Assembly (NCBI RefSeq): GCF_964204645.1
Contig: NC_134025.1
Location: forward strand, 26,070,001-26,134,000
Reading direction: 5' to 3'
Source: Tubulanus polymorphus
Taxonomy: Eukaryota > Nemertea > Palaeonemertea > Tubulaniformes > Tubulanidae
Length of the DNA: 64,000 bases
The position numbers and the translations under genes were made by a program. The notes under the pieces were generated by a model. That model was not told the DNA's origin. It made no database searches and saw only the letters and a program-made list of their open reading frames with translations. Position 1 is the stretch's first letter. The number at the start of each line of letters is the position of its first letter. Shown piece by piece: positions 1-62,100 of this stretch.

Positions 1-278
1 TTTGCTATTACATCTGATTCATAAACACTCACACTGCTGTGTAAATCTGGCCCAATCCAATTTAGAACGGACCAAGCTTCACACTAACAGTTTGATCCAA
101 ATAAATCTATCATTTGGATTTAAATATTGGGGTAAAACATCTTGAACGTCTGGAACAGGTGTTTGAACACACACTCTGATTTGGCCGGTTCCAAATTTGG
201 CATGTTCCAGGTAAGGACCCATTTGGAACGGTCTTACTAGTGATAGTGTGAATGTAGCTATTGATTGACATCGATTAC

Positions 279-48529
<48,251 letters not shown>

Positions 48530-51500
48530 CTATCAAAAAAAAATCGAACACGAGAATCAGGCGGAGAATACGGAATCGCCTCGGCGCGCCATAAACGATC
48601 GTTAGTACAATGGTATTACACTGATACACGGCCGTGTCAACGATTAAACCTTGTTTGATAACGTTCCGAGTGAAACAAAATTAAGGTTTGGGTAAGTGGT
48701 AAATCACATTGGGATGTGTTTCCACTGTGTCATTTCCAAGTCAAGCAGCACCGCCGACATAATGGCGAAGCGATGGAATATACATGACTTGCATTGCCCT
48801 CGAGAACGCGTATCATGGCAAACCAAACATTTTCGAAGCTCGACGTTTTTCATTTTAGTGCCAAAGGCATCAATTTATGTTCATGTATATTCATTTTTAA
48901 AATTTCTATCAATTATCAGAACTTTCCCAAAATCTAGACGCCCAAACAGTAGGAATATGTGCTAAGAATACAGCTTGATGAATGAGTAAACAATCGAGCA
49001 TTAATCATCCGATCTACACAGACTTAGGGGAAAAATAGGCCTTGGACCAGATGAAATCTGAGAAAAATTCAACTATAAGGCAATGTTAATTTGAGGGGAA
49101 ATAAGAAGGCAAACAGTAAATATAGTTTCTCAGAAATGCGGTAGCCGCTCATTAAACATTCAATGTCATATATAATCTATAATTCAAAGCCAATCTTTCG
49201 CAGGATGATTCGAATGAAAGAACTTTCTGATAAAGTATGAAGAAAGTATGACTCAGAACTGTGTAACGCCAACTACATAAGTATTTGCCTTCGCACTCTG
49301 CCAATAAAAACCATCGCCACAATCATAAATTCAGCAAAAATATTACATTCAAAATACATTTAATTTCCCCTTGGAATACTCTCTACTCCTTTCATCATAC
49401 TTGCACGTTGCTCCAACAAAGAACCTCGCTGAAAATTGCATTAATAATTTCCGTGTAGCTTGTAATAGTCGCACGAAAGTCGATTTCCAAATGAAAACAC
49501 ATCGAGTCAACTGCTTTTTAACGTCTCGCAATATTTATGACGTCCAGTGAAAGAACGTACGCGACGAAGAGACCAATATCAGTTCATGCGAACCGAGTCT
49601 AGGCACTAAATCATGACTATCTGTCCCGGCTTTAACAATGATCGAGCACGATGCGGCTAAACTAGAATTTCGAAAAAAAAAAAAATTGCCTCGTACACAC
49701 GCTGCCAAAAGCTGAATGGACCATCTCCAGTTTCAGATCATGCTCGCCGGTGAATGTAATACCTGACATTATAGCAACTATTGAGCTGAAAACAAAATGT
49801 ATAAATCTAATCTACGAAGATGTATCTCGGTGGCACTGGCAAATAGTTCCCGGTAGCGAGAAAACTAAGTGCATCAAAATTACTGGTAACAGCAATGGGA
49901 TAATGGAAACCCATTACCCGCTACCATGAGACTGATTTTTTCTTAAGTCGCACGATGATCTCGGGTAACGTCTTTTTTTTATAGATGGTGATCAAAATCG
50001 TTTCAATCGATTCGAATTTCATTTTTTTCAAACATCAAGAAACGATTTCGAAATTTCTAATCATCGTAAACAGGTTTTGATGGGTTTGATGAGCTGTCGG
50101 CGTAGATGTGTAAATATTGCACGCTATCGAGTACGATTCCCGATTGTTATGGTCGGTCAAATTAAGACATGACGCGAATGAAATGAAGTCAACGCCGTCG
50201 ATAAAGGTACCAATTACACTCGACCTGGTTACAATGGGTATGACAGTCACGTAGACTTTCTTTACGTTCTCGCTTCACTTGGAAATGATGCGGACAATTC
50301 CATCTAGTATACGAAGCATGATTGGGATAGGTTCAGAATTGAAGCGTCGGCCCAACTCGTCAAACTGCAAGGTCTACGCAGCGCGGCATCGGCAGACAGA
50401 AAATCTATAATGCCTAAATCAGCTGCCGAATATGTATATACGATATATAAATATATGCCAAAATTCGTAAGTAAGAAACGCATTTCCCATCGCAGATTCA
50501 TTTTCTAGGCAAGATGAGAGAAGTTCCTGGCTGGGGCAGATATCGGATAGCATTGGATCTATCTGTATACAGCCTCCCGCGTATATAATCGCATACATGC
50601 AACCTGTTGTCCATCGCTGCATAAAAAAGCAATTTCGCCTGAAGCGAATAACGCTGCCTGGCGGAGTCCCGTATCGACTCGTTTTCGATCGATAAGTATC
50701 CTTTTTCAAGTTTCGGTAACGGCCTCGTCGGAAGGAACGCCTCTTGATTTCCTACGAGGATACGAAGTCGTCGGATTGCGTTCGCGATCGAATTTCCGTG
50801 AAAAATTGGAGTGTTTTACATTATAATCGAAATTCAATTTCAGCCTCGAGCCACGCGCGCGCGCGTCCCGCATCGGTTCGGGTCTCGGAGCTGATGCGTT
50901 CTTTTGACGGGACAAACACCGACGAATAATCGGATTGAGTTAAATCATTGCGCAAACAAATCCCCGAAGGAATCAGCGACTGGCGTCCCAACAGTTGTAT
51001 TTTAAGTAGCAGAAACGAAATCGATGCCGCGGCAAGTCTCGTTTATTTGCCACGAGAATCTAACGAGACCGAGCACCGGCGTAAGTAGGAGAAGTATGCA
51101 ATGACGAAGGATCATTCATCAAGACTAGAAGTGCCGTTTCGCCCGTTTTTGCAACATGTCGAAGCGATACGTCTCAGGCGAAATCTTGTTCAGTCTCCGT
51201 TCGCGTGACGGTTCCTCGAAACGAGATAAATACACCGCCGAACACAACGCACAACGACTCGAGTCGAGCACAAATCATTCGAATCAATTTCACAACCGAA
51301 GTTAATCATAAAAGCAGCTGCTATTGAATCAATAGCATGTATATACATATACATCATTGAGACGAATCAACAGTAACGACTGATACATCGGTAATTCAAC
51401 ACCGAACTGTTTTAATTAGCGTTAACCCAATCAAAAATATCTGGACAATCGTATAAAGCCTATAGAAACCTGCGATTAAATATCCACTATCAGTCCTGTG

Positions 51501-53825
51501 ATCCTGATGTTTCCGGTCCATCTTCAGCACAGTTTACTCAGAATTGGAATCAACTCATTTTGTATGAACTCTGATGATCGGGGTAGAAGCATTTTACCCT
51601 AAAATTCAGCATCACAGAGCTTACAGTTGTTAGACAATCTCCTGAAAATGTAATATACACCCCGAAATAGGCCTACATCGGCTGAGTTGATTAAACAAAA
51701 CACCACACATATATACATATAATCAATGATTATGACGGCCCCAGCAGATAATAAAACCATTTGTATCATTACAGTAGTGTATCAGTCGCATACATAATAA
51801 CCGGCAATAATGGCCGGCAAATCTCAAGGGGACCAGGGCTAAAGTGGCGGTACCATATATACAAAACGGAGGTATATGATATAATACGACTATCCCAGAA
51901 TCTCTCTGGATACCTCGGTGAAGTCATAGGATTAATGCATATTTTAAACAAATCCATCATAACCTCACGCGCGATATCGAAGGCAAGGCCATCCAAGCCT
52001 GAAATTATTTCGGTAGATTTGGCCGGATGCCCCTCGGTACGTGGTGATTAAGTCAGTTAATTGCGAAATATGCATCTAATCGATGGCCAAACATCTACAC
52101 AATATGCGGGGTAATTGCAGAGAAGCTTTTTACGCCGAATCCGACGGGATCAACGGAAATGACTGCACATGTTGTGCAGCATGCCGAGACGGGAAATTAC
52201 TTTCTATAAGCAATTTTTATTATATTAATAAACACAAGAAATATAGCCGCGGTTCATTGTGTTTCGTGAATAATTAATCCGGGTGCAAGAGAAACCAGAT
52301 GCAAAAATTCAATTACCAGTAAGTCTACTACGATCATCAACGCTCCAAATTGCTTAACAGAAGAGCAGCGATCCACCTAGGCAGAAATTTGATTTATGGC
52401 GTTCATTTATCAAGCAAGGTATATGTTTGAATTCGTCGATCAAGGTTTGGATATTCGTACACGCTCACAAACAAGATCTCATATTCAAACAACACTTCAT
52501 TACACCTGATCAATCATCTGAAATCTAAGGCAGTAGGACCATCCACGCTCGTTGCCCACTACATCCTCGGCACTCGATCTACTAATTACTTGCACTGGAC
52601 TCTCAATTGTTTTCTCGACAACGCATAAAATAGTGGGGCGTATGGACTGGTTACATCGATTAAAACGTTTAGTGTCGATGTATAACGACACCACGCCACT
52701 GCCCAGTTGACTCAGTCAATGCATTCGATACGTACCAATGATGCAGTACTGCGACTACTGTGAGACTGCCACAATATGACTAGAATATGACCACTTAAAA
52801 CCAGCAGATAAGTAGACCAGAGCAATCGAGAAGAATCACCCGATATAAGATTTCGATGGTCTTATTGTTAATAGACGGAGAATGATTTCCTGTAAGATTA
52901 GACATCATCAATTTCAAACCGGCACAGTGAATTATGCATGACTAGGGATAATATGATAAATGATTGATCTTCAGTATTCTGTAATTATAAATTGAGTCAA
53001 TAATTACATTACAACTGACTGCGACGACGGAGGGTAAAAAATGTGCGATTCAATTACTGTTTATTATCAGTGCGAAGGTAATAAGCATGATCCCTCTTAT
53101 TGAAATAAACCATAAAGGCGAAAAAGGCTTGGAAATCGTAATTTCATTATGCGGGTATATTTGTGTGTAAATGCGCGATCCATCTGGCAAGCATGACCAA
53201 GTATACCAGTGCAACAACACTGCTGCTGCTACTGCTGATGAAAAATTCACTTCAAAAATGGCTTTTACGTCAAAAAGATCTATTACGTCTCGGTGTCATG
53301 CATGCGTGCATTATGAGTCGTAAATGCCATCAGTTTTATTCTGATATTACTCGGCCAAACTCAATTGTCAAGGGATGATTTTCCGATTATTGTTACGGAA
53401 TATGAGATGAGCATGCGAGTTTGTTGGAACGCATAAATGGCCAACTTGTCATCAGTATTTATGAATGTCAAGAGGTTGAATATTACGCACAGAATATAGA
53501 CAGACCGGGTGCACAAGATATGTCTGAAGTGTCTGCAATAACAATCGATAGATCCTTTTTACCAGCAAATCCAACCAAGATCTTTCTTTTTTTCAAGTGC
53601 GAGGATATATGCTAGAATTTAATAATAGTTGATGTTCATACACAACAATTGCACCTTTGTTGCGGCTTTGTCAAATGGTTGCCACCGATCATGGATTTCC
53701 GATATCGAAAAGATCCATGCAGTCAGAAAATGCCATGGAGATTGGTCTTCAAGATGAAAAATCAATTTATGATACAAGATTTATGAAGGGACTCAAGTTG
53801 TGCTTCCACCAACTGTTGACAACTC

Positions 53826-53863
53826 ACTCTCTCTTTCTCTACTCTCTCTCCCTCTCTCTACGC
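53826..53863. repeat. CT-rich low-complexity tract
   Basis: The plus strand shows an interrupted run of CTCTCT and CTTTCTC units in the region between the two genes. Confidence 0.75.
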
Positions 53864-56072
53864 CTTCTTTCTGTCGATAGTATTTCCTACCAACCTGATG
53901 CATGATGGCGTCTATATAGTTTATAGCCAAAACCATGCCGCGAATAAGAAACATCATATTATCTGATGGAAAAAGAAATTTCTCATTAATAAATTTGCCG
54001 TTTCTGCGATAGAACTGTTACCAGATGACGAGACTCCTCGGAATATTTATGCAAGATGAAACTCGGATCGCAAACGCGAAAAACAGAATTGATGTCGGGT
54101 TTCTGTAATATCAGACACGCAGTGTAGACACCAACCAGAATAATCTTAACGCGCAGATAAACTTTTTGCAGTCATCAATACACGAAATGAAGATAGGTAT
54201 TTGTACATGATCATGCATAGGGTTTTGCTTCTTTTCTTTGTGTTTAAGCGCTAAAGAATTCATGAAGTTCTTCATTTAACTGCGCAAAATATCGACGACG
54301 GAAAGTAACTCGATTTGAGACTTGAAAGCATAACTTTTGAGCAATACCATCAGAATAACGAACATGTCTCAAGACCTGATAATCCAACTCTGACTTGAGA
54401 AAGATTCCAGCAATTTTCTCGAGGAAATCAGGTTGAAGGCAAGTGACAGAGGCCTTGATATAACTGATTCTATATATACTTCGCCACATTGACAAATACA
54501 GCTGTTATATTCACACATCGACACCCTTAAGAAGGCGACTAAGGTCTAACCCGTAGTAAAATGTCTATTAGAACAGCGATCGTGGCTTATCTGACCGCAA
54601 AAAGTGCAAATAGCCCGAGCTTAGCTCTTAACTTCTCATTCTTAGCAGATGAAAGTCGGTTACGCAGATTTCAGTGCGTCGAAATTCATATTGTTTTCAG
54701 ATTGGTGAAGGAGCCGGTTGATGTCTCGAGAGTATGCTTGTATGTTCCATAAAATAACACGTGACGAGATCGTTTTCAGTCGTGCAGACAACATCAGAAT
54801 GATAAATCATTGCACCCTACCAACACTTATTTGTAATCTGATAGCGATGCCTTCACATGATGAGCAAACACCCCGGTACAATCTGGTGGGGCTGTGATTG
54901 ACAAATCGGTAAAGTTTCTACCCAAGGACCGAATCGAGCCTGGCCAGGCATTCGAGCATTTCTTAATTATTTGTTTCCTCGGAATAAAAACCATTAACCT
55001 TGTAGAATACGTGATGATGAATAAAGCACTCGTTTTAGCCTCCAGTCAACCGCCGGTGTATCTCAGGTGGGCAATTATTGAAATTAATCTAATACAATCG
55101 TTATTAGCGCATAACTAGATTTCTCAGGGGTCTTCAAATCGAAATACAGAAACCTATTGACGGTTAACAATTCAGAACGATCCCGAGGAGCTTCACCCGA
55201 CTTCCAGGAAACGAAATACAGGCCTTTTATGGCATTACGGCAGCCATTCAAAACAGCAACAAGAAATTCTCCAAATATCAAGTTGGCTCAAATTACTAGT
55301 AATTTACCAAATCTATCTGATGCATGAGAATGTCAATAACATAAGCTCTTCATGCAAATCTCAACAATTATGCAATTTTGATGATACAGCTTGGTTATCT
55401 ACGTGACAAGCTAGCATTAGAACTGTCAGCCGCAATATTCAACCGACTACCCCTAAAAAAACCTTGTATTCTTAATGGCCTAATTATGAGTTGCATATTT
55501 GTTTTCGTTTCGTAATTACTGCGCAAAATCGTGCAGGGATATTTTGTAGGTGAACGATTTTCTATCACATTTGATAGGAATTTTATTGATACGGCTGATC
55601 GATATTAAACGCCAAACATGTAAGTGAACGTGTCAAAACTGTTTGAAATAACAGCAATTGATGAAGCCAGTTGATGCTAGCGATATGAAATGAATGAATA
55701 CATTATAATTGTATAGTGATATGAACAGTGAAGTCTCATGGGCCTGATTTACAAAAAACCTAACGGAGTGACCATCTGGTTCTTATGAAAATTCAATTAC
55801 CAAGTATATTCTTGTTAAGCCTTTTCTGATCCAATTGGACTTTTTATTCAATACTGTTGTAAATAGCTATTTACATACATTTGCTTTTAAAATCTAGTGT
55901 CGAGAGCCTGTTTTGAAGGCCTAATGAGAATCTGTTGAATCTACATTCATTACAACTAAATATTCAATCATCAAAACACACTATGATCTCTTATGCCAGA
56001 ATAAAGGATCCAGCTGAGTTCAGTTCTGGATCTAATTAATTTATATATTTTCATTAATCAGTTATCAGTTAC

Positions 56073-56132
56073 CTTTTCTCTTGCTCCTCAATCTTCGACA
56101 TCGTTTGCCGGTACTCTTTGAATGATGCATTT
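56073..56132 (-). CDS. Candidate short exon, unassigned
   Basis: On the minus strand an open segment reads NASFKEYRQTMSKIEEQEKR, between AAAATAG and GTAACT. Its composition and charge pattern look coding and amphipathic, unlike the surrounding AT-rich sequence. It enters with one base and exits in phase 2. It could belong to an upstream exon of the myosin gene or to a separate small gene. I do not recognise the family, and the polypyrimidine tract is weak. Confidence 0.35.
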
Positions 56133-56422
56133 CTATTTTAATAATCAAGTCAGAACCAATCCATCATAATTCCGTATTTAAGCTTAAAATACATAAATGA
56201 AAAGTCATTTCTAAAAGTCTAGGCACAAAAATTGCTTTAAAATGCGGTGATCTATGACCAAGTGAGGATTAGGTTGCTAATCAATAAACTACTGACACAG
56301 GGAATAATATTGTAATAGAGATTTCATTTTGAATAATAATGGAAATCGATCTGTACGTGTATTGAATATTAGATTCTTAATCATAAGACTAATATGAAAT
56401 ATGAAATTAAGGGTCCTGATAC

Positions 56423-56511
56423 CTCCAGAAGCCTGTGGAATAATATGTAGTTTTAGGCCTGCTCTTTCTTGATCTTTCTTTTTAAACAGTTTCATCGTTG
56501 TAGCAATATCC
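56423..56511 (-). CDS. Candidate exon, unassigned
   Basis: The minus strand reads SLSTDIATTMKLFKKKDQER followed by AGLKLHIIPQASG, between GGTAAG and GTATCA. A start at the internal Met is also possible. Its phase (exit 1) does not match the candidate at 56073-56132, so the two are not joined directly. Family unknown. Confidence 0.25.
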
Positions 56512-58013
56512 GTAGATAAAGACGCTTACCTAAACCCATACTGTAGTAATAAACTAACCTTATTAGATTTTTGATACTAAATCAAAGAAAATATAGCTTG
56601 ATGTTAGTGCAGACACGAACAGTTACCCACTGCGTACATCCATAGCTCAATAACATTATGTAGTTAGCAATGAGTCAAATGGATGAAGAGGTCTAGCGAA
56701 AGATGGACCATCTCGATTGATGTAAAGAATCCTGAATTAAAATCGTCACAACATATCTGTTATACATTACACGACGCTTCGTACACTTACCAGCTTCATT
56801 CATATATATCCATATGTCTCTCCTACTGTTCTATGTCATAGTTCAGCTTTTTATTCCTGCATCACTGGGAAACTGGCGAGCTAACATAAATTTGCACATT
56901 CTGACATCGGTAAATGTGCCAGACGCCATCTATCCTGGATGCATTAATGAGAGTCAACTCGCTTGCCATTTGAAGTCGTTCATTAGATGATCTCTAGGGA
57001 ATGGGGTATTTAGTGATTCAGATCTGTATCCATCTATCATTAATGTCGTTAGTGTTGCTGTCTTGCTAGTTAGGCAATGACGCGCCTTAAAATAAACAAA
57101 TTAAAATAAAGTATTAGCAGTACTGGTAATTTTTTAACGCAAATTTTTGCCCAAAAATTTGCCAATTTTAAGTCCCTATATTTTGCATTTGTGGCCCATA
57201 GGATATGAATTATTTCGTTATCAATTCTTTCGTTCATTAGCTGTAGGTCTACCAAGAACTCCAATAGGCTTTTACTAGTCCTTAATCTTTCAGTTGCGGA
57301 GTCAAATGGTACTATGGTACTCGGGTGGTCAAAATAGATTTTTTTCTGGAGTTATGGTACCGGTAGACCAAATCCGTTTCATTTTTCTTGCTTGTGGAAA
57401 ACTGGGGATCCAGGCTTCTGACTTTCATCACTCAAAATTTTTAGTTTGTTCTACGGTAAATTCCTAAAATCTTAAAAGGGCATAGGCCTGAATATCGTTA
57501 AGAGGAAAATCTCCGTAAAGCAAGGCCAAGGGCACTATGCTATTTGTTTCAATATGTTCGTTGACACGAATTCAGTACAAAGCTACAGTACCGTATCGGG
57601 TACCGGGTCGTATCTTCTACTAATCAGCATACCATCAGTTAGTTACCTAATTAATTAGTTGCCTAATTATTGGTGGGGTAAGCTTTTATAATCGGATGGG
57701 CCTGTGAAACTAAAACCAGACAGGTTACTGACTAACCATCACCGTACATCAGCATACCATTATCATGGTCATTCCATCCCTTACGAGTAACAATAAAGAC
57801 AGTGCGGCCTCCTTTATTTTTTTCCCAGGTTAAACGAATACACGGGGAATATTTTAAAGAGATATTTCAGTCTAAAATTGTAAACTAAGGAGGACTGAAA
57901 GTGGATTCAGTAAGCCATAATAAACTTTGGACCCTGTCGGTAGCCAAACAACAGCTTATCAATGCCTGAGCAAGGATACATTAACAAAAACATTTCAAAA
58001 TTCATATTATCCT

Positions 58014-58019
58014 TTTATT
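58014..58019 (-). terminator. Candidate poly(A) signal for MPP8
   Basis: AATAAA occurs on the minus strand here (TTTATT on plus), about 1.1 kb after the MPP8 stop, with AT-rich sequence in between that looks like a 3' UTR. A second AATAAA lies at 57823-57828. Neither has other support. Confidence 0.3.
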
Positions 58020-59135
58020 GCGTAATAAGTGATCAACAAACAAGTTAACAAGTTTTCATTTTACATTAGAACAAAAGATTTCTTAACACAATTATCTCAC
58101 ATATTTACAAATACTGTAAATAAAATGCATCCTGGTTGTATCTTGAGACGAATCACCACAGTGATAAATCAATATATCCCCACTAAACTAAATTACAGAT
58201 GCGTTTTGTATATTCATGTACTTCTAAGTAAAACTAAAACTACGTATGTATGGCAGTATAGCTTTCAATGAATTTACAAACAGAACATATGGAACAACTA
58301 TAGGACCCATGTGTAAGAAATTAGAAAATATTTTCTATTAGCAGGCTGAATAGTGACAATGCATATGAATTAAAATCTCAATTTAGTACATGATTCTAGC
58401 ATTTAGTCACTACACAACCACGTCATTTCTTTTCAACGTCATCATCACAACTAGAGATTACTGATGACAATATTTTTTTCGGCAATACACATCAGATCGT
58501 ACAGAATTTACACATCACTGCTTCATATATATAAAACTATAGTGATAATACAAGGTACTACAACAATACTGAGCTTAAGAACCACTGAACACATAATGGA
58601 AATTTGAATACTGAAATAGTTGCATTTTGGCTCAATCAGTTTAAAATTTTATACAGGAATCACAAAAATCTAAACATAATGCAAAATGGCTTCATTTCAC
58701 CAGTTTATATCCTATAACAATATTCCCTAAAGAGAGCACATAAAAATTACTAACTTTTTCATTGTAACTGCTCCAGACAGACATAGAAAAGCCTCATTTC
58801 ACATCCATATTTACTTAACCGGCAACAACTGATATTCTACAAACACACCTCGAGATGTTTTTCTTACAACTACATCATACTGCTCATATTCTAGAGCAAT
58901 TCTAAGCAATCCACAATACAAAAAACGTTTCATTAATTTGAAAACTGTAAAATCAATTATTGTCTCAACAAATAAGATGTGTATTTTATCTATAATTTGT
59001 AATGTCTTCAAAGAAATTTAACCAAAGCAAAATACAAATATAATCAAGATAAATTGACGATGACAGCAAATATGAACATCTAGTGATTGCAGACTGATGA
59101 AGTAAACAATATCAGTTAATGACACACCTCTACAC
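58020..59135 (-). other. Probable 3' UTR of MPP8
   Basis: This stretch between the MPP8 stop and the first downstream AATAAA is AT-rich, has only short open frames and shows no repeats or coding similarity. I read it as 3' UTR by position only. Confidence 0.35.
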
Positions 59136-59195
59136 TCAACACACTGGCATAGGAATAGTTAAGTGGGCTTTATATGCACATACTACAAGTTTCAC
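59136..59195 (-). CDS. MPHOSPH8: MPP8 last exon with stop codon
   Basis: The exon reads VKLVVCAYKAHLTIPMPVC and then TGA. The V-K-L-L-x-x-A-Y strand is the end of the family. It runs a few residues further than the vertebrate protein as I remember it. Acceptor TTTCAG is strong. Confidence 0.93.
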   Translation of the reverse strand: MKLVVCAYKAHLTIPMPVC

Positions 59196-62100
59196 CTGAA
59201 ATGATAAAAATGGAAAGTGAAAAATGGTATCCAACTGCCTATACACACCTTAACAGTCAGTCAGGCAAGATAAATCCTATTATGAATCAGATCTGTAGAA
59301 ATAATAACTTACTCGTGTATTCTGCGCCTGAGCCAACACTATATGTAATTCATTTTTTCCATTATGAAGCGGACTAAAAGTCATCACAAAGTTACCATCC
59401 TGTAGTCAAATAAGATTTCTCAAATGTAAAGCTATTCACTTTATGAAACACACCGATATACGAGTAACTGAACAACTCAAAATCATTGAATACATATCGC
59501 AGTTACCTCTGTAAGGGGTGCCTGCACAACACCATTCAGGATGACTGATTTTACGGCACACGAACCTTGGAAGCGACATTTCATATCCTGACCTGCAATT
59601 CTAGTATGGGCCAAGAACAAAAGTGTACCAACCCCTGCAAAAGAATACTAAACGGTCAGATTCATCAAATCATAAATATCAAATAAGGTATCTAATGGAG
59701 AAAGAAAACATTTGTGTAAAGGAATTGATAATACACTTACCTGGAACAGTCGGCTGTAATTCATGCTTGAAGTTAATGAATAATGACTCCGATTCATTGA
59801 TAGCTAAACATTGTATGGGGAACAGTGGGTGTAATAATTTAGCTGCGTTATTCACAGTTACATTCACCTGACTCTCGAATGCCATGGACAGTCTGAAAAA
59901 TGAGTGAGAATTATCGCATACTTTCATAATAAATCGGATAATAGTATTAGCAATCCATAGAAATGCACACATGACTATCAAGATCCATACACAGCCGATA
60001 TACTTACTTTTTAATATGCGATACAATCATATCATGAATATCCTGATTTTTCATCAGTTTAGCTAGTTTTGCAGCAGTCATATCGTTTGGTCCATTTGCC
60101 GCGAAGTTCGCACCACTCTCGAGCAGTAGTTTCGTGATTTGTTTGTAACCGCGTTTAACAGCTTTCATCAACGCCGTTTCACCGGTCGAAGAGTGAACAC
60201 AGTTCGCATGGGCATTGAGTTGAAGCAGCAGAGATACAGTACAAACATGACCCTACAAAAAACCAACAATATCCACACAATAAGAGGGTACAGTTGAGGT
60301 TTAAATTGAAGAATTTTATGATTTAGCTTCTTATCCACTAGTTTACATCTGAAGTATAGTCTAATTCATAAGGGATCTTGAAATTCTAATGGTCTGACTT
60401 CTTTAATTCAATTACGTACATGCTCACAAGCGTGCATAAGAGCGGTCATGCCGTTTTTTTGTTGGGAATTTATATGCGCTCCATTGGTTGACAGCGTTTC
60501 AATGATATCGTCGAAACCTTGCTGAGCAGCTATCATCATCAACGTCATTCCGGTATTATCCGTGTTCTCCAGGTTTAGAGCACAACCACTCCGCAGCGCT
60601 TGTTCCACTTTCATATAATCACCGGACTTCACGGCATACTTAAATTCACCTGTGATTATAATCAAATAACGAATGAAATCATTGGTTCAAACACATCTGC
60701 TGCCAGGATTCATGCTTCTAGGTATATCCAGGTTACAGCGATCAATATGGTGTGATGAGAGAATACCATAGTAAATCATCCGACAAAACTGACTAATGAT
60801 AATCAGCTATCCAAAAGCCAAACGATCATGAACTAGCTGCAGTTTCAAATTATGTAGTGAACAGCATTTGAAGAGATGAATTTACACATTCGTAACATTA
60901 TCAGTCAATACATATTATTATAGCATTCATTACAACCCTTACTGTTCGTTAGTTCTATTGGTGGAGGCCTCTGAGATATTCTTTCAGTCTCCTGTCGATC
61001 CCATTCATCAATATCAACATCTTCCAGTTCGTATTTAAAGCTTTCATAATCTGCAATCAAATCAGACAACTGAAATAATTCACATGTTCGATTCGCTCAT
61101 GTGATGCGGGAACAAGGGGTACATCAACGGTTTCTAGATATCGGGAATTCAGAAAATACATATATAAATAGAGGAGCTGATTTCGAACTGTTACAAATAT
61201 CCATTCATAGATATTCAGCTCAGCAGTAGTGATTCATATAACAGTAATTGCATGCGAAGCAATTTCTTAGAATAAGATCAATTGCAGAACGAACTACTTG
61301 AATACATACCCCTGTCATCGTTGTCAACCAAATCAAATAGATTGGTCGTCGGCTTAATGTGTTCTAAATTGGTTTCCTAGGAATGAAAATGTCAAATTCA
61401 ACCACGTCGCATTCAGCAATTCTATCTTAACAAACAGCATTTTTAAAATCCCTGTTTCCCCGACAAGATTCAGAATATTGATACTTAGCTTTTAGAGTAA
61501 TAAATACTGTGGCTAGGAGCTTAACAGATAGGTTTCAGTGCGGAAATATCTTAATGACATTGAAATGAAGACTTACCAAAAATGGGTCTTCCTGTTGAAG
61601 CCACTCTTGTTCAACATCTTTAATTTTGTTCTGGTGTTCAGATTTTGAGGTAATGCTCGTTGATCGTTTCTCAATTTTACTGCTTTTCTTTATGTCTTTT
61701 GCGGCTGATAGAATGCCTTCCTTTTTCATTGACTTAATCTTTTCTTCTTTATCGATGGAAGCCCGGCGAGATTTCTTTTTCTCCTGCAATTTATCCTTTT
61801 CAGGCAAAGTCGCCGACGATTCGGCAACTGTTGCACTATTACTCACTGGCACTTTTATAACCAACGAAGAATGATCATTAGTAGAGCTTTTACTTTCCGT
61901 GGATTTATGATCAGATTTTCCTTTCTGCTTTGAGAATGACAAAGTTTTTACGGAATCCAAAGTTTTCTTTGATATCAGGGATTTATTATTAGATTGCTTG
62001 TCGACTTTTGATTTGTCAATTTTGTCAACAGACGTGGTGCTATGGTTTTTGGTATTTTTACTATCAGTTGACATGAATGAACTGAACAGTCCGCCACTGC

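Larger units (their letters stand above)
48530..58013. other. Upstream/intergenic region without an assigned gene
   Basis: This region lies between the first myosin exon seen and the presumed end of MPP8. It must contain at least one upstream myosin exon (phase 1 exit) unless a very distant start is used. The part from 50.6 to 51.3 kb is CpG-rich and could be a promoter. A CT-rich tract lies at 53.83-53.86 kb, and exon-like segments lie at 56073-56132 and 56423-56511. Otherwise nothing is recognised. Confidence 0.5.

Noticed and set aside
54244-54752. Open frames on both strands near 54.2-54.75 kb that looked like a decayed retroelement
   Set aside because: No reverse transcriptase or gag motif could be identified in any frame.
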